A DNA stretch of 64,000 bases from Dermacentor variabilis. Its lineage: Eukaryota > Arthropoda > Arachnida > Ixodida > Ixodidae. Under the pieces are notes generated by a model that did not search any database, had not been told where the DNA came from, and was given only the letters and a program-made list of their open reading frames with translations. The DNA lies in NCBI RefSeq assembly GCF_050947875.1, contig NC_134574.1, positions 105,889,469 to 105,953,468 on the forward strand. Reading direction: 5' to 3'. The position numbers and the translations under genes are program-made. This document shows positions 25,360 to 36,824 of the stretch, piece by piece. Positions within the stretch are counted from its first letter, which is position 1, and every line of letters starts with the position of its first letter.

Positions 25360-26926
25360 TGACGCACACTCAGTAAAGCTTAGATCAATGTTTATTTTTT
25401 TCACTTTTAGGCAGTTTGCTTTTCTTGTTATTAATTTCGCCGACTCTCATATTGCGACGCGTGTTACATGGTGACGCCATCAACTAATGAAAGCTCATTA
25501 CTGTATGGGACGACCGTAGCCGTGGTGCCAAGAACGTATATCTTTTACGCAACCTCGTGTGGTGAATGGAAATCATTAGAGCACAAGAGGGCTTAGTTCG
25601 ACTCGTTCCTAATTAAGAAAACACAAGTAGCTGAGGCCACCCGAGACGGCGATATCCCTGCCTTCCAAGGATTACCGTAGCGTAATACGCTGCTGCAAAC
25701 CTTCCTTTCTTTTTATCGGTAAATGTCTTATCGATAAAGTTCGCATGCAACATACCTCCACGTCACAAAGCCCATATGGCCTCCCGTGAGAAGGCGCGCT
25801 AAATAATGCAGAGGAACGTGCGCGCGGCTAAGCGATAGACGGAAAGAAGTAAGTCATTCTATTTTCACGCGCCGCGTAGTCGGTTGCTCGTCGCCTTCCG
25901 AATCCATTCAATATACATGAACATGCACCGCGTTCCGGTTGTCTTTGCAGATAGCTATGGCGTCCAAGCTTATTCCCACCGGGTTTCCCGCTCACGACAT
26001 CCTATTTGATGGGGCGAAGGAACATTATTATATAATGTTCGAATAAAACGCGGAGAACCCACGAGTATTTCGTGTACCCATCCTTGAAGAAAAGAAAGAA
26101 AAAGAAAACGATAAGTCGTGTTGATACTACAACGAAAATGTTTCTTTTAGAAGTAAACAGGAGTCAACGACGTCGTGAATGTAGACGCCATGGTCATCAT
26201 AAATATGCAAAAAAAAAACATAATGCACTGAAGTTAGAGCCCACGAAAACGCGGAGGACGTTGAATTCGTGTGCGTGCCTAAAACAAGTTTGAATCAGTA
26301 CCGACTGCCTTTCTTTTTCTTTAAGAATGGACGGGATTTTCTTTTTTTGTGACGAAGCATTCAGGTAGGTCTAGCCTGATAGTTAGATGCAGCGGGTTGT
26401 TGTCATTGAGGCAAACCTGATGCCGAACTCTCTCTCGTCGAATTATACGTGGCTTGACGTATTCGTGAACGTTTTCGTGTTGTTATCGTAAAAAGTTGGA
26501 TAAATGTGCAGCGATTCATTAACCTGGAAGCATCTAAAATAATGCATGTTAGCCCATCACAAGACCAAAATATCCCACAGTAAGCGTCCACACGAAACTC
26601 CACGGTAGTTGTGTATTCTGTTGAGAACTAATAACTGCGTAATGTAGCCACAGTTACAATTCCCACGCGTTGTTCACATATCTTTCTCTTAATTATACAT
26701 CAACCTGATCTGACAATGCATCGCTACAAACGTGCTTCGACGTGACAACCTTTTGTGGCAGAGCCAACATCTTTGGTTTTTTACTAATAAGATACGTAGT
26801 AGATGGGAGCTTCCGATTTCAATGCCGGCTACACTTCTCATAAAAAAAAAAGTCTTTTACACAATTGCTCCTAGGGCTCTTATACGCATTCTAATACTGT
26901 ACCTGTAATATGTTCACATACCATAC

Positions 26927-26929
<3 letters not shown>
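25360..26929. repeat. duplicated unit, copy B, 1.6-kb flank
   Basis: Direct repeat of 18609-20171, starting at ACGCACACTCAG and ending at the (AT)n tract. Small indels include a longer A run near 26210 and an extra TAGT near 26380. The basic 71-codon frame of copy A is kept as a 73-codon frame at 26072-26293. The minus-strand AATAAA near the left edge is present as in copy A. Confidence 0.8.

Positions 26930-26978
<49 letters not shown>
26930..26978. repeat. (AT)n microsatellite, copy B
   Basis: About 49 bp of AT dinucleotide, half the length of the copy A tract, directly before ATCAGCCTGG, the 3' end of RTE copy B. Confidence 0.97.
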
Positions 26979-26982
<4 letters not shown>

Positions 26983-27143
26983 CAGCCTGGTTACACCCAC
27001 TGCAGGGCAAAGGCCTGTTTCATACTTCTCCAACTACCCCAGTCATTTACTAATTTTGGCCATGTTGTCCCTGCAAATTGCTTAATCTCATCCGCCCACA
27101 TAACTTTCTGCCACCCCCTGCTACGCTTCCCTTCCCTTGGAGT

Positions 27144-27752
27144 TCAATCCGTAACCCTTAATGACCATCGGCTATCTTCCCTCCTCATTACATGTCCTGC
27201 CCATGCCCACTTATTTTTCTTGATTTCAACTACGAGGTCATTACCTCGCGTTTGTTCCCTCAGCCAATCTGCTCTTTTCTTATCCCTTAACGTTACACCC
27301 ATCATTCTTCTTTCCATAGCTCGTTGCGTCGTCCTCAATTTAAGCAGAACCCTTTTCGTAAGCCTCCAGGTTTCTGCCCTGTAGGTGAGTACTGGTAAGA
27401 AACCGCTATTATACACTTTTCTCTTGAGAGATAATGGCAACCTGCTGTTCGTGATCTGAGAATGCCTGCCAAACGCACCTCATCCCAATGTTATTCTTCT
27501 GATTAATTCCGTCTCATGATCCGGATCCGCAGTCACTATCTGTCCTAAGTAGATGTATTCCCTTCCCACTTCCAGTGCCTCACTACCTATTATAAATTCC
27601 TGTTTTCTTCGGAGACTGTTAAACATTACTTTAGTTTTCTGCAGATTAATTTTTAGACCCACTCTTCTGCTTTGCCTCTCCAGGTCAGTGAGCACACATT
27701 GCAATTGGTCCCCTGACTTACTAAGCAAGGCAATATCATCAGCGAATCGCAA
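27144..27752 (-). pseudogene. RTE copy B RT catalytic box and C-terminal domain
   Basis: 27480-27752 carries MRFADDIALLSKSGDQLQ and VGLKINLQKTKVM, the catalytic FADD box and the next RT motif. 27144-27440 carries YNSGFLPVLTYRAETWRLTKR, then RAMERRMMGVTLRD and WAWAGHVMRRED, the conserved C-terminal region of RTE proteins. A shift separates the two. This C-terminal part is useful because copy C has lost its frame just there. Confidence 0.85.
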
Positions 27753-27981
27753 GTTACTAAGGTATTATCCATTAACTCTTATACCAAATTCTTCCCAACC
27801 CAGGTCTCTGAATACCTCCTATAAAAACGCAGTGAATAGCATCGGAGAGATCGTATCTCCCTGGGTGACTCCTTTCTTTATTGGGATTTTGTTGCTTTGT
27901 TTATGGAGGACTACGGTGACTGTGGAGCCACTGTAGATATCTTTCAGTATTTCTGCATAAGGCTCGTCTACACCGTAATGC

Positions 27982-28701
27982 CTAATTTCGTAATGCCTTT
28001 CGTAATTTCGTAACGCGATTGCAACATGTCTGCATGACTGCTGAGGTTTCGGCAGAATCAAACGCTCTCTCGTAATCAATGAAAGCTTTATATAAGGGTT
28101 GGTAATATTCCACACATTTCTCGATCACGTGATTGATAGTGCGAATATGGTCTATTGTTGAGTAGCTTTGACGGAATCCTACCTGGTCCTTTGCTTGACG
28201 GAAATCTAAGGTGTTCCTGATTCTATTTGCAATTACCTTAGTAAATACTTTGTAGGCAACGGACAATAAGCTGATCGGTCTGCAATTTTTTAAGTCTTTG
28301 GCGTCTCCTTTCTTATGGATTAGGATTATGCAAGCGTTTTTGGAAGATTCCGGTACGCTCGAAGTCATGAGTCATTGCGTATACAGGGTGGCCAGTTTTT
28401 CTAGAACAATCTGCCCACCATCCTTCAACAAATCTGCTGTTACCTGATCCTCCCCAGCTGCCTTCCCCCTTTGCATGGCTCCCAAGGCTTTCTTTACTTC
28501 TTCCAGCGTTACCTGTGGGATTTCGCATTCCTCTAGACTATTCTCTCTTCCATTATCCTCGTGGGTACCGCTGGTACTGTATAAATCTCTATATAACTCC
28601 TCAGCCACTTGAACTATCTCATCCATGTTAGTAATGATATTGCCGGCTTTGTCTCTTAACGCATGCATCTGATTCTTGCCAATTCCTAGTTTCTTCTTCA
28701 C
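27982..28701 (-). pseudogene. RTE copy B linker and reverse transcriptase N-terminal half
   Basis: Two frames, 28372-28701 (KKALGAMQRGKAAGEDQVTADLLK) and 27982-28368 (NACIILIHKKGDAKDLKNCRPISLLSV, then VGFRQSYSTIDHI and AFIDYERAFDSAE), joined by a shift near 28370. They contain the first RT motifs and the first catalytic aspartate (FIDYERA). Short repeated TAATTTCGTAATG units near 27980-28010 disrupt the following part, as in copy A. Confidence 0.85.
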
Positions 28702-28828
28702 TGCTTTTAGGCTTCCTCAGTTCCTGAGAGCATGTTCGATTTTATCCATATTATACTTCCTTGTGTCAGCTGTCTTACGCTTTTTGATTAACTTCGAAAG
28801 TTCTGCCAGTTCTATTCTAGCTGTAGGG

Positions 28829-29530
28829 TTAGAGGCTTGGGCGTTTCTTGATTAGATCTTTCGTCTCCTGCGATAGCTTACTGGTATCTGGTCTAGCGGA
28901 GTTACCACCGAGTTCTATTGCACACTCCTTAATGATGCCCACAGGACTGTCATTCATTGCTTCAACACTAAGGTCCTCTTCCTGAGTTAAAGCCGAATAC
29001 CTGTTCTGTAGCTTGATCTGGAATTCCTCTATTTTCCCTCTTACCGCTAACTCATTTATCGGCTTCTTATGTACCAGTTTCTTCCGTTCCCTCCTCAGGT
29101 CTAGGCTAATTCGAGTTCTTACCATCCTATGGTCACTGCAGCGCACCTTGCTGAGCACGTCCACATCTTTTATGATACCAGGATTAGCGCAGGGTATGAA
29201 GTCTATTTCATTTCTAGTATCGCCGTTCGGGCTCCTCCACGTCGACTTTCGGCTATCCCGCTTGCGGAAGAAGGTATTCATTATCCGCATATTATTCTGT
29301 TCCGCAAACAATACTAATAGCTCTCCCCTACTATTCCTAGTGCGTATGTCATATTCCCCCACTGCCTTGTCTCCAGCCTGCTTCTTGCCTACCTTGGCAT
29401 TGAAGTCGCCCATCAGTATAGTGTATTTTGTCTTGACTTTACCCATCGCCGATTCCACGTCTGCATTGAAGCTTTCGACTTCGTGGTCATCATGACTGGA
29501 TGTAGGGCCGTAGACCTGTACAACCTTCAT
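28829..29530 (-). pseudogene. RTE copy B endonuclease and linker
   Basis: A 233-residue frame beginning MKVVQVYGPTSSHDDHEVE, with TILMGDFNAKVGKKQ, NEIDFIPCANPGI and VRCSDHRMVRTRISLD. These are the catalytic motifs of AP-endonuclease. A Lys/Glu-rich linker follows. The frame breaks at DLIKKRPSL because of a deletion near 28840. The initial methionine coincides with the truncation edge and is not a real start. Confidence 0.85.
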
Positions 29531-29540
29531 TTTGCCTTTT

Positions 29541-30300
29541 TGCTATTTGTGTTTATGCTTAAGTTATGAAAACATGACGAGCGTTTTAGTTTCGCAAGAA
29601 TCGGGTTCATTCTTTGCTAGAGTATTATATTGTTTTATGCCGAAACGAATATGCTGGCATCATCGGCATATAGAACGTATGTAGGATCGGAATAAATTCG
29701 AATTAGGTCATTTATGTAAGCAGTTAAAACAAGAGACCCCAGGGCACTACCCTGTTATAGCCCTCAGAAGTAGATTTCTGCTTCGAGCAGTTTCTGTTGA
29801 TCTCGACTACCTGTCTCCGATGCTTTAGATAAGATTTTATCATGTCTAGCAGATGACCAAGAATTCCGTATCATTGGAATTTCTGAAAGAACGTAGAATT
29901 CAGAATATTATCAAAAGCTTTGCTAAAGTCTCCGTACGTACCTGGCACACCATGTTTCTTTTAAAACTGCGACAGAATGAACTATGTTTGCTCCAATAAT
30001 GCCACTTCTGTGGGTCGGTGTTTCCTGAATGCAAACTGAGTAGGTAAAGACACATCATATTTCTCAGGAAATTGGTCCAGCCGACGATGCGTAGCTTTTT
30101 CTAAGACTTTCGAAAACACTGGCAGTATAGATATGGGTATATAATTCCTAACATCATTTGTATCAATCCTCTTGAACAAAACACTGACTTTCTCTACCTG
30201 CATTCTTTCCGAAAAAAACTGCACTCGACAAACGAAGATTAAATATGTGCCTAGTATAATGGAAAGTAATATCCAGCGTATATTTGATCGGACCGATCTC
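29541..30300 (-). pseudogene. CR1/L2-like LINE reverse transcriptase fragment
   Basis: In the frame 29982-30401 the run KVSVLFKRIDTNDVRNYIPISILPVFSKVLE followed by PTQFAFRKHRPTEVALLEQT matches the first RT motifs of CR1/L2/Jockey-type LINEs. Further along the minus strand, in other frames, are GDFSKAFDNI (first catalytic aspartate) and, near 29660-29690, a YADD-like box, then a NLSINTNSKKAK stretch that ends right at 29530. The piece lacks endonuclease and 3' end. It is cut exactly where RTE copy B begins, so that edge is a real breakpoint. Confidence 0.75.
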
Positions 30301-30399
30301 GCTTCCATCAGTGTCACGCGACAAATTGTTCTTGAGTTGCGAGAAGAAAGAAAGAAACTCTCACTCGTTGCCATTCTACGTACCCATGTCGTTGTTATC

Positions 30400-30620
30400 A
30401 CAACATTGTCGTTATGTCATCGGCATCGTTTCAGAATCGTCATCTCATCGACATCATGTCATCACCGTAATACCGCCTTTGTCATTCTATCAATGTTATT
30501 TCTCCTTCGCCATTCCATCGTTATCACGGCGTCGTTTGTGATACAGTCATCGTCATGCCGTCATGCTCATCGGCAATCTCGGCAAGCGAGTGCGATACAA
30601 AGTGAGCCGACACAAGAGAC
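30400..30620. repeat. degenerate GTCATC-rich low-complexity stretch
   Basis: The hexamers GTCATC, ATCGTC and CATCGT recur irregularly for about 200 bp, so the DNA reads as an imperfect tandem array with long open frames on the plus strand (85 to 170 codons). The open frames reflect the repeat and are not taken as a gene. Confidence 0.6.
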
Positions 30621-31060
30621 AGTGCATGTACAATATTGGCGAAGTAAAATAATTCTCAGAATGGCCACTGCAAACTTTAAATAAACATTACTTCAGGTAT
30701 ATGGTGTGTTGCTACATTGCTTGAATACTAATCGCACTAACCTAACACTAACTCATTTTTAGACGGGTTTTGGCCGTACTTTCTTTCTTGTTTTCATAGG
30801 CCCTGACTACTCTTGAGGTCTAGTCTGACTGCTATCGTTCATATTCTTTTTCTTGCGATAATATGTTTGTAGATGCGGAGTACTTCAGTGGCCTATGGTA
30901 GCAGAACGAGGCAAGAAATGCAGTGAGAAGGCTCTATATACGCGAGACCACAGATCGTCGTAAGCAACTGCATAACAGTCGACTGATAACAGGAAGAGGA
31001 GGCGGGAACAAGTACTGACTTATAAAATTTGTTCCGACCAAAAAGAAGATGACAATCTGA

Positions 31061-31271
31061 TATTTTACGTGCCACAACTACGCTCTCCTTATGAGGCATG
31101 TCGTAGATGGCACTCGTGGTTTATTTGGCCACCCGGAGTTCCAAGTGCACGGCCCAAGAGCGTTTCCGTATTTTCACCGCCATCGAAATGCGGCTTTTCC
31201 GGAATCCTGAATTTCATACCGTCACCTCGTGCTTAGCCGCGCCACGCCATAACCGCTAAGCCAACCGCAGC
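31061..31271 (-). mobile_element. old tRNA-derived SINE copy
   Basis: Minus-strand copy of the same SINE as at 31285-31510 and 41969-42209, but much diverged. On the minus strand it begins near CTGCGGTTGGCTTAGCGG (tRNA-like A-box region), continues through GCATTTCGATGG and CATGCCTCATAA and ends at GGCACGTAAAAT. The B box is eroded. It lies end to end with the younger copy, whose left target duplication overlaps its 5' edge. Confidence 0.75.
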
Positions 31272-31284
31272 GAGTCTTATAAAA
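31272..31284. repeat. target-site duplication, left copy
   Basis: GAGTCTTATAAAA, identical to 31511-31523, flanking the SINE. Thirteen bases is in the usual range for LINE-assisted insertion. Confidence 0.9.
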
Positions 31285-31510
31285 AAAAATTACGGGGTTT
31301 GACGTGCGAAAACCACTTTCTGATTATGAGGCACGCCGTAGTGGAGGACTCCGGAAATTTCGACCACCTGGGGTTCTTTAACGTGCACCTAAATCTAAGT
31401 ACACGGGTGTTTTCGCCCCCATCGAAATGCGGCCGCCGAGGCCGGGATTCGATCCCGCGACCTCGTGCTCCGCAGCCCAACACTATAGCCACTGAGCAAC
31501 CACGGCGGGT
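31285..31510 (-). mobile_element. tRNA-derived SINE with 13-bp target duplications
   Basis: On the minus strand the element starts CCGCCGTGGTTGCTCAGTGG (tRNA-like head with A box), has the B box GGGATCGAATCC (about 31445-31456), then a body with GCATTTCGATGGGGGCG, GTTAAAGAACCCCAGG and GCGTGCCTCATAATCAG, and a tail ACCCCGTAAT with a T run. Polymerase III would transcribe such elements from the internal boxes, and a LINE enzyme would copy them. Perfect 13-bp duplications flank it. This is a SINE, not a tRNA gene: no tRNA 3' half follows the B box. Confidence 0.92.
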
Positions 31511-31523
31511 GAGTCTTATAAAA
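31511..31523. repeat. target-site duplication, right copy
   Basis: GAGTCTTATAAAA, second copy of the 13-bp duplication around the SINE. Confidence 0.9.
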
Positions 31524-34500
31524 GAATAGGACATATAGACAGGCTGTCTGAGGTAACTTGTCCCAAAATGCCAAAACATGCGAGTGCCAGGCAGCAGGAC
31601 GGGAACAAAGTTGTGTTGCTTGCTATTACATGGAGCACGTGATACTACTGTTCGTGGTTCGCCTAAATACGTAATTAGGCAAGATAATGACGTAATGCTC
31701 AAATATTATAAATCATTGTAAAAATGTCGATAAGAAAATTGTAGGTCGTAGTGCAAAATTTGCCGACCCATCTTTGTGTTGCTGAACACGTGCTACATAC
31801 ATGTTTTTTTTTCCGAAGCTTGAATGAAGCTCCCAAAGGCAGGCCAAGATTGCCGCGGGAGTAGCCGTGCGACACCTTCTTGTGTTTTGTGGGCTTTTTC
31901 ACAGAGACGCGCACAAAACGAAGAGCTCGCTAGAAAACACGCTTAGAGGCGTACTTCTCTGTGTGGAACGAAATAGGAGCTCCTCGTGTCCGCGACAGTT
32001 TTAGCTGACTTGAACTGAAACGCCACTGAAATTTAGAATAGAGGCAGAATTTCGCTGAGAATTTGGTTTACTGCTCTCCTTTTGAGCAACATTTACTGCG
32101 TTTGTAGATAATAAATGCAATGTAGGTTTCAAGTGCGATGACGCCTCTAAAAAAAGTCAATTCCGCTGCCGCTAAAAAGCTGTGTTCTCGGTCACGGCTT
32201 CGCTGGACACCATGTGTTTGGCGTAGTAGTCAGAGATGGCGCCACTGTTTTATTGCAGCAGAATTGAAATGTCCTAAATTTCCCCGCTGCAGACATCCAG
32301 CTGGGATATATTGTAAATGAAAGTGGTAAGCAACGAACAAAGACGAGAAAACCCAACTCACTCGGAGACGCCACCTTTATGCAAAATTTCAACATTCACT
32401 GCCTTAAGAGGTCGTTTATAGTGGTCCAATGCATCCTCCCACACGCACTCATTGCGTACTCTCTCCCTTTTTTCTTCTTTCTGTTCCCCTTTCCTCCACC
32501 CCTAGTGTAGGGTAGCAAATCGAGTGTCTATCCTTGCTCTCTCTCTCTCTCTCTCAGAATGTACAAGGTTGCGGTTTAGCAAGAACCAACGTGCATACTT
32601 TTGCTTCCTATTTATGCCACACCAACAGAGGGCTCACGCTTTCATGGTAAATGTATGTATTCGTGCACCAAAACGAGTCTTGCACCACCCGCGGTCAGAG
32701 GTGAACGAGAAACTTCAATAGCTTATACAAATCATTTAAAGCGTTTAGCTGCAAATAAAAACAAACTTTCTTTCGCGTCAGCAGGTCAAGAGCAGCACAA
32801 CGGAACTTTTCGGCTACTTTCGTAAGGAAGCCGGCCGTTGTGTGCAGTCGGCTACATAATTCCAGTTTCCGTCACAACGCTCTCGCCGGCGAATTCCTTG
32901 ACTTAGTGGAATTCTTAGCGCTATGAAGTTCGTTGGCCAAAACATCGCCCAAATCCACGTTCCCGTCGCTGCACTCCCGTCGCCCGGGCAAACTACAAAA
33001 AAAAAGTTCTTCTTGAATAGCTGACCTGAATTCTTTCAACCGGACGACCATCTCGAGAATGTTGTCGGATTGCCTCGATCGTCGCCTTGGGAGCTGCTTC
33101 TTTGGGTGCGATTCGCGAATGTGCGACAATTTCTGCGCGAGAACTATGTTATCGAATTCCTACTGCGACACTTTCACTGTGCACCGCTTTCGAGATTTTA
33201 ACGTTCTCCTTGCAATAGCTTTCAGAAGAAAAGGTTCCCATGGAGGCGAGCGCGGCGGCGCGAGATTATCACTTTGCTAAAAACCAAGAACGTGCTTACC
33301 CATACCGCCTTTGTCTGCTCTTATTTAATAACGCGACTGCGTTTCCAATAATGAAAGCACACAAGGTCCAGAGGCATCACTTAATGTTGAAAATATGTTT
33401 ACATTAGCAAACATACGAGAAAACACACACTACGCCTAACGGAGGAAAGCGAAGTGCAAAAAAAAAAAAAAATTCTGGCTTACCAGCCATGGTGCCTGGA
33501 AATTAGGAGCTTACACAGCCATCCAATATTTTTCATGATTCGTCGAGAAAAATTTTCGCTTGTTGTGTGTCACTTGGTGCATGCTCACAGACAAGCACGC
33601 ACTCACCCAGCAAGCACCCGTAGAAAGCACACCGCACTGCTTGATCGTGTGTTACCTTGGACTATGAAACAAGTCACCGATATGAATCACCAACTTGCCC
33701 AGCTGAAAGAACTTCTAGGGTGTCACTTTCCGGCCACCGAGCGTATATTCACGCGTAACAGCACCCCGTAAATAGGGTGTCCGAATGCTGCGCAGGAGAT
33801 TTATTCGGTAACACACCCATTTTGTTTTTCTTTTTGTACATCGTCGAGCGCATTAACTGAAATTTGTAGGGCGGGCTTCTTAGAACACGGGTTCTGGAAA
33901 ATGGGGCACGCTTAGAAAAGATTCTGCACGCGATCAAAAATATGCCGCTTCCTTTTCCATAACGCCATTGCGAAGCGCAGCTCCACACAAGAATCGGTCA
34001 CAAAAAAAAAAAAAAAAGCCGCACGCCACCATTCAAAGAATAAATTGTGTTAAGCGGGGAACGTCTTTCACTATGCGCAATGCCTCACTCAGAGCTATAC
34101 ATGACTTCACGAACGTGGCGCGTGTAATTCAGACTGACAAAGGAACATATATTTCCATTCGCGATGTCAGCGCTTACTGTAATAACGCTTCTGATGCTAC
34201 GCCCAAGCGCTATAACGAATCAAGGAGGACAATTTTCTGGGCCTCAGAAGTGCGACCTCAAATTCGGAGGGCGCCACCACCATCGCTCATGGCATGACGA
34301 AGAGAAATTGGCATATCTCGCGTGTTACCACTTGCACAACCCCAAGGTGAGCGGATTCTAATTTATTTACCCACTTAGGCAGACAAGCAGTTCAGCGAGG
34401 TCTCGTGTAAATTTAATAACGCGTTTGTAGTTGGTGGCATGAAATTTTACAAGGCGCCTCTGGTGGAAAATGGCAAGAGTACCATTCGTGTATTCTTTAT

Positions 34501-36465
34501 CATCGTTGTCGGCAATAATATGATCATCGTCATCAGCATGAGTAAGGTACACTGAAATAGCGTCTCTCCCAGCAACCTTGTTTTGCATTGTCATATTGAA
34601 TTTGATGCCTATGTTCAATGACTCTGTTTGATTTCTGAAACATTAGTAATCGCATGTGTCGACTATCCATATACATAAAACATATTTCTTTTTTTATTTT
34701 GCCTGACAGCTCATTCGAACATTATTATTTTTCGTGTCCTGTTGGATAATCATAACTAAACATAAAGGCGGATTCCCTTTTTGTCATGGTTGGAGTTCTG
34801 TTGGAGGACCTATCTGTTCTCAATAACTCTATCGGCTTTGGTAGCCGCCTTAGTAAGGCGACCAAACTGTACCTTTATTGGGGTAAATAATGACTAAAAG
34901 CTTTCAACAAAAGTTTTTCTTGCACGTTACACTAGAATTCTCGGACATTGACAAGGTGGGTTGTCGCCAGCCATTACCATCGTCTTTTTGTCTCCTTCCC
35001 CCTCTCCCCGTACAAACTTTGTCATCTTGAGAGGTGGCAACTCCGATTTCAAGCCATTTTTATGCCTGAAGACGTCTGCCTCCTGATCCAATTCCTCTGA
35101 TAATAGTTCGGCTAGATAAGTGTACTCCTTCACATATTGAAGAGGCTAACTATGTTTAAATAATTTTGGGCTCATATTCGTGATATTCGACTTTACTTTA
35201 GCTTTTTGTACGTCATTTCTCATATGTACTCATTGATGCTGCTGATTTAGGTCTCTGTGATTTAAGTAATCTCCAGATTTGTTCGCAAGGACAGTGTCAA
35301 CGCTTACATACCTGCAAACGCTCACATGTTTGCCGGGAATTAGCGTGAGACATGCGACATGATAGGGGATTGCATGCATCGTTTTATGGCCACCTTTGCA
35401 GCGGGATGTTTTCTCTGAGTCGTGAAAAATTGAATTTCCTTCTCACCCACGGCAAACGACCACCATGCGCCAAAATACTATTCTTCAAGAAGTGCAGCAA
35501 GCGGAAGCAGAAAGCCAAATGCACGTTTGACGAGTGGTCAGCGCATGGCTGAATCATCGGCGTTGTTCGGTTCTCAAAAAGATAGAAGTATGCGAGCAAG
35601 TAGCATGAATAGATCTGTAGACTGACAGGTTCATGAACCAAAATTGAATCATACGATTCTATAACAAAAACGGTCTGCCTATAAAGAAGCCGCAGGTTGA
35701 CGAAAAAGAAATAAACACGCATTGTCCTTCACTAGCTTATCACTAGCGTTACTGCGTTTATCTTGGTGGCACTGAATAGTGTTCTAAAACATATACTGCA
35801 GAGAATAAGCAGTTCCGAATCAACATTCCTGATTAAAATGCTCTGAATCTTTCATAAAATGCTGCGAGACCTTTATGACCATACCATTTAAGAGACCTCT
35901 GGCGACATCGCCCACTCAAGTACATCAATACTATCCGACCTTGCGTCATCAAGAAACAGAAAGCGCTCTCAAGAGAGCTGAGGGAGTACTGCACACTCCA
36001 ATTGCCGAGTATATAAGCTGAAAGCATGTTACTTCCAAACAACCCCGTTTTGTTCTCCTCGCCTGGACATTGACGCTTATTTTTCTCATTTACGTATTGC
36101 ATAACTTTCATGAACTTGTGTGTGACCCATGAAATGGTCTCGCTCTGCAATCACACCCGAATGGTTTGTGTCATCGGTAATTGGTTTCTGCCCACATTCG
36201 GCCGTAACGCTTTCAACCTCTGTGAAGGAACCCTGCTTGGATTATATGATAATAAAACTACGGATCGCTGGTAGATGCCCTCGTGTCAACATTATGCAGC
36301 GTGTGGTGCACACACGTCATCCCACGCTTTGTTGCATGCTTACGCCGCGCATTTGATAAAGTACGCGCCACAGCACTCGTTTCAATTGCTCGCTTTATTT
36401 ATCTACCTACGTTACAACCACGCAGAACAAAAGGAGACAACTTAATTTTTTTTAGATTATCGACT
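31524..36465. other. no recognisable gene
   Basis: A CT repeat lies at about 32538-32557 and A runs at 33458-33470 and 34003-34016. Around 32870-33290 base composition is more CpG-rich, and a minus-strand frame of 85 codons (32872-33129, with a helical ILEMVVRLKEFRSAIQEEL stretch) could be an exon or chance. A plus-strand frame at 33454-33771 shows no motif. No element ends were seen. Confidence 0.5.
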
Positions 36466-36470
36466 TGCAA

Positions 36471-36819
36471 TTACACTGTGACAAGCGATGGCTTCGCTGA
36501 GTCATCTGTCTTAGCCAACGGCGCACTTGTCAGCTTGCGGCCAAAAACAATGTCGAAAAGTTCCTGTCCAAAGATAGTGCCAGCACAGGTCCCATCGTCA
36601 TCAATCATAATACACGCGCGTTTCCACGGGAACGAAAGGTGGATGTCGCTTGGCACCATGCGAATGCTTAGTTTAATTTTGGCCATCAGTGTTACATGGT
36701 TCTGCACTGATGTCAATGGCACAACTTTCCCGCGGATTTACGACGATAACTATGGCACTCGCTTGTCGCTGGCAAGCGATTACCATAATCATCTTTGCTG
36801 GAGTCAGCGAATACAATAA
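36471..36819. other. ambiguous overlapping open frames on both strands
   Basis: Plus strand: from the ATG at 36652, a 54-residue peptide begins MRMLSLILAISVTWFCTDVNG, which looks like a secretion signal with a plausible cleavage after the glycine, followed by 33 polar residues and a stop. Minus strand: 36722-36471 encodes 83 residues with VTLMAKIKLSIRMVPSDIHL, then CIMIDDDGTCAGTIFGQELFDIVFG, which reads like a folded protein fragment but matches no family I can name. They overlap, so at most one is likely real. Splice sites were not resolved. Confidence 0.25.
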
Positions 36820-36824
36820 ACAAG

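Larger units (their letters stand above)
26981..29530 (-). mobile_element. RTE-type LINE, copy B (5' end missing)
   Basis: Same family and orientation as copies A and C. On the minus strand: endonuclease 29530-28829, linker and RT start 28701-28372, RT 28368-27982 and 27752-27480, C-terminal domain 27440-27144, 3' untranslated part to 26981. The endonuclease starts abruptly at 29530, about 56 codons inside the copy C frame, and the adjoining sequence is a different LINE (CR1/L2-like). By eye, copies A and B of the LINE differ at roughly 28 of 370 aligned bases in the 3' part, more than the flanks differ. Confidence 0.9.

Noticed and set aside
30172..30684. Plus-strand frame of 170 codons
   Set aside because: Half lies antisense to the CR1-like RT, and half in the GTCATC-rich low-complexity stretch.
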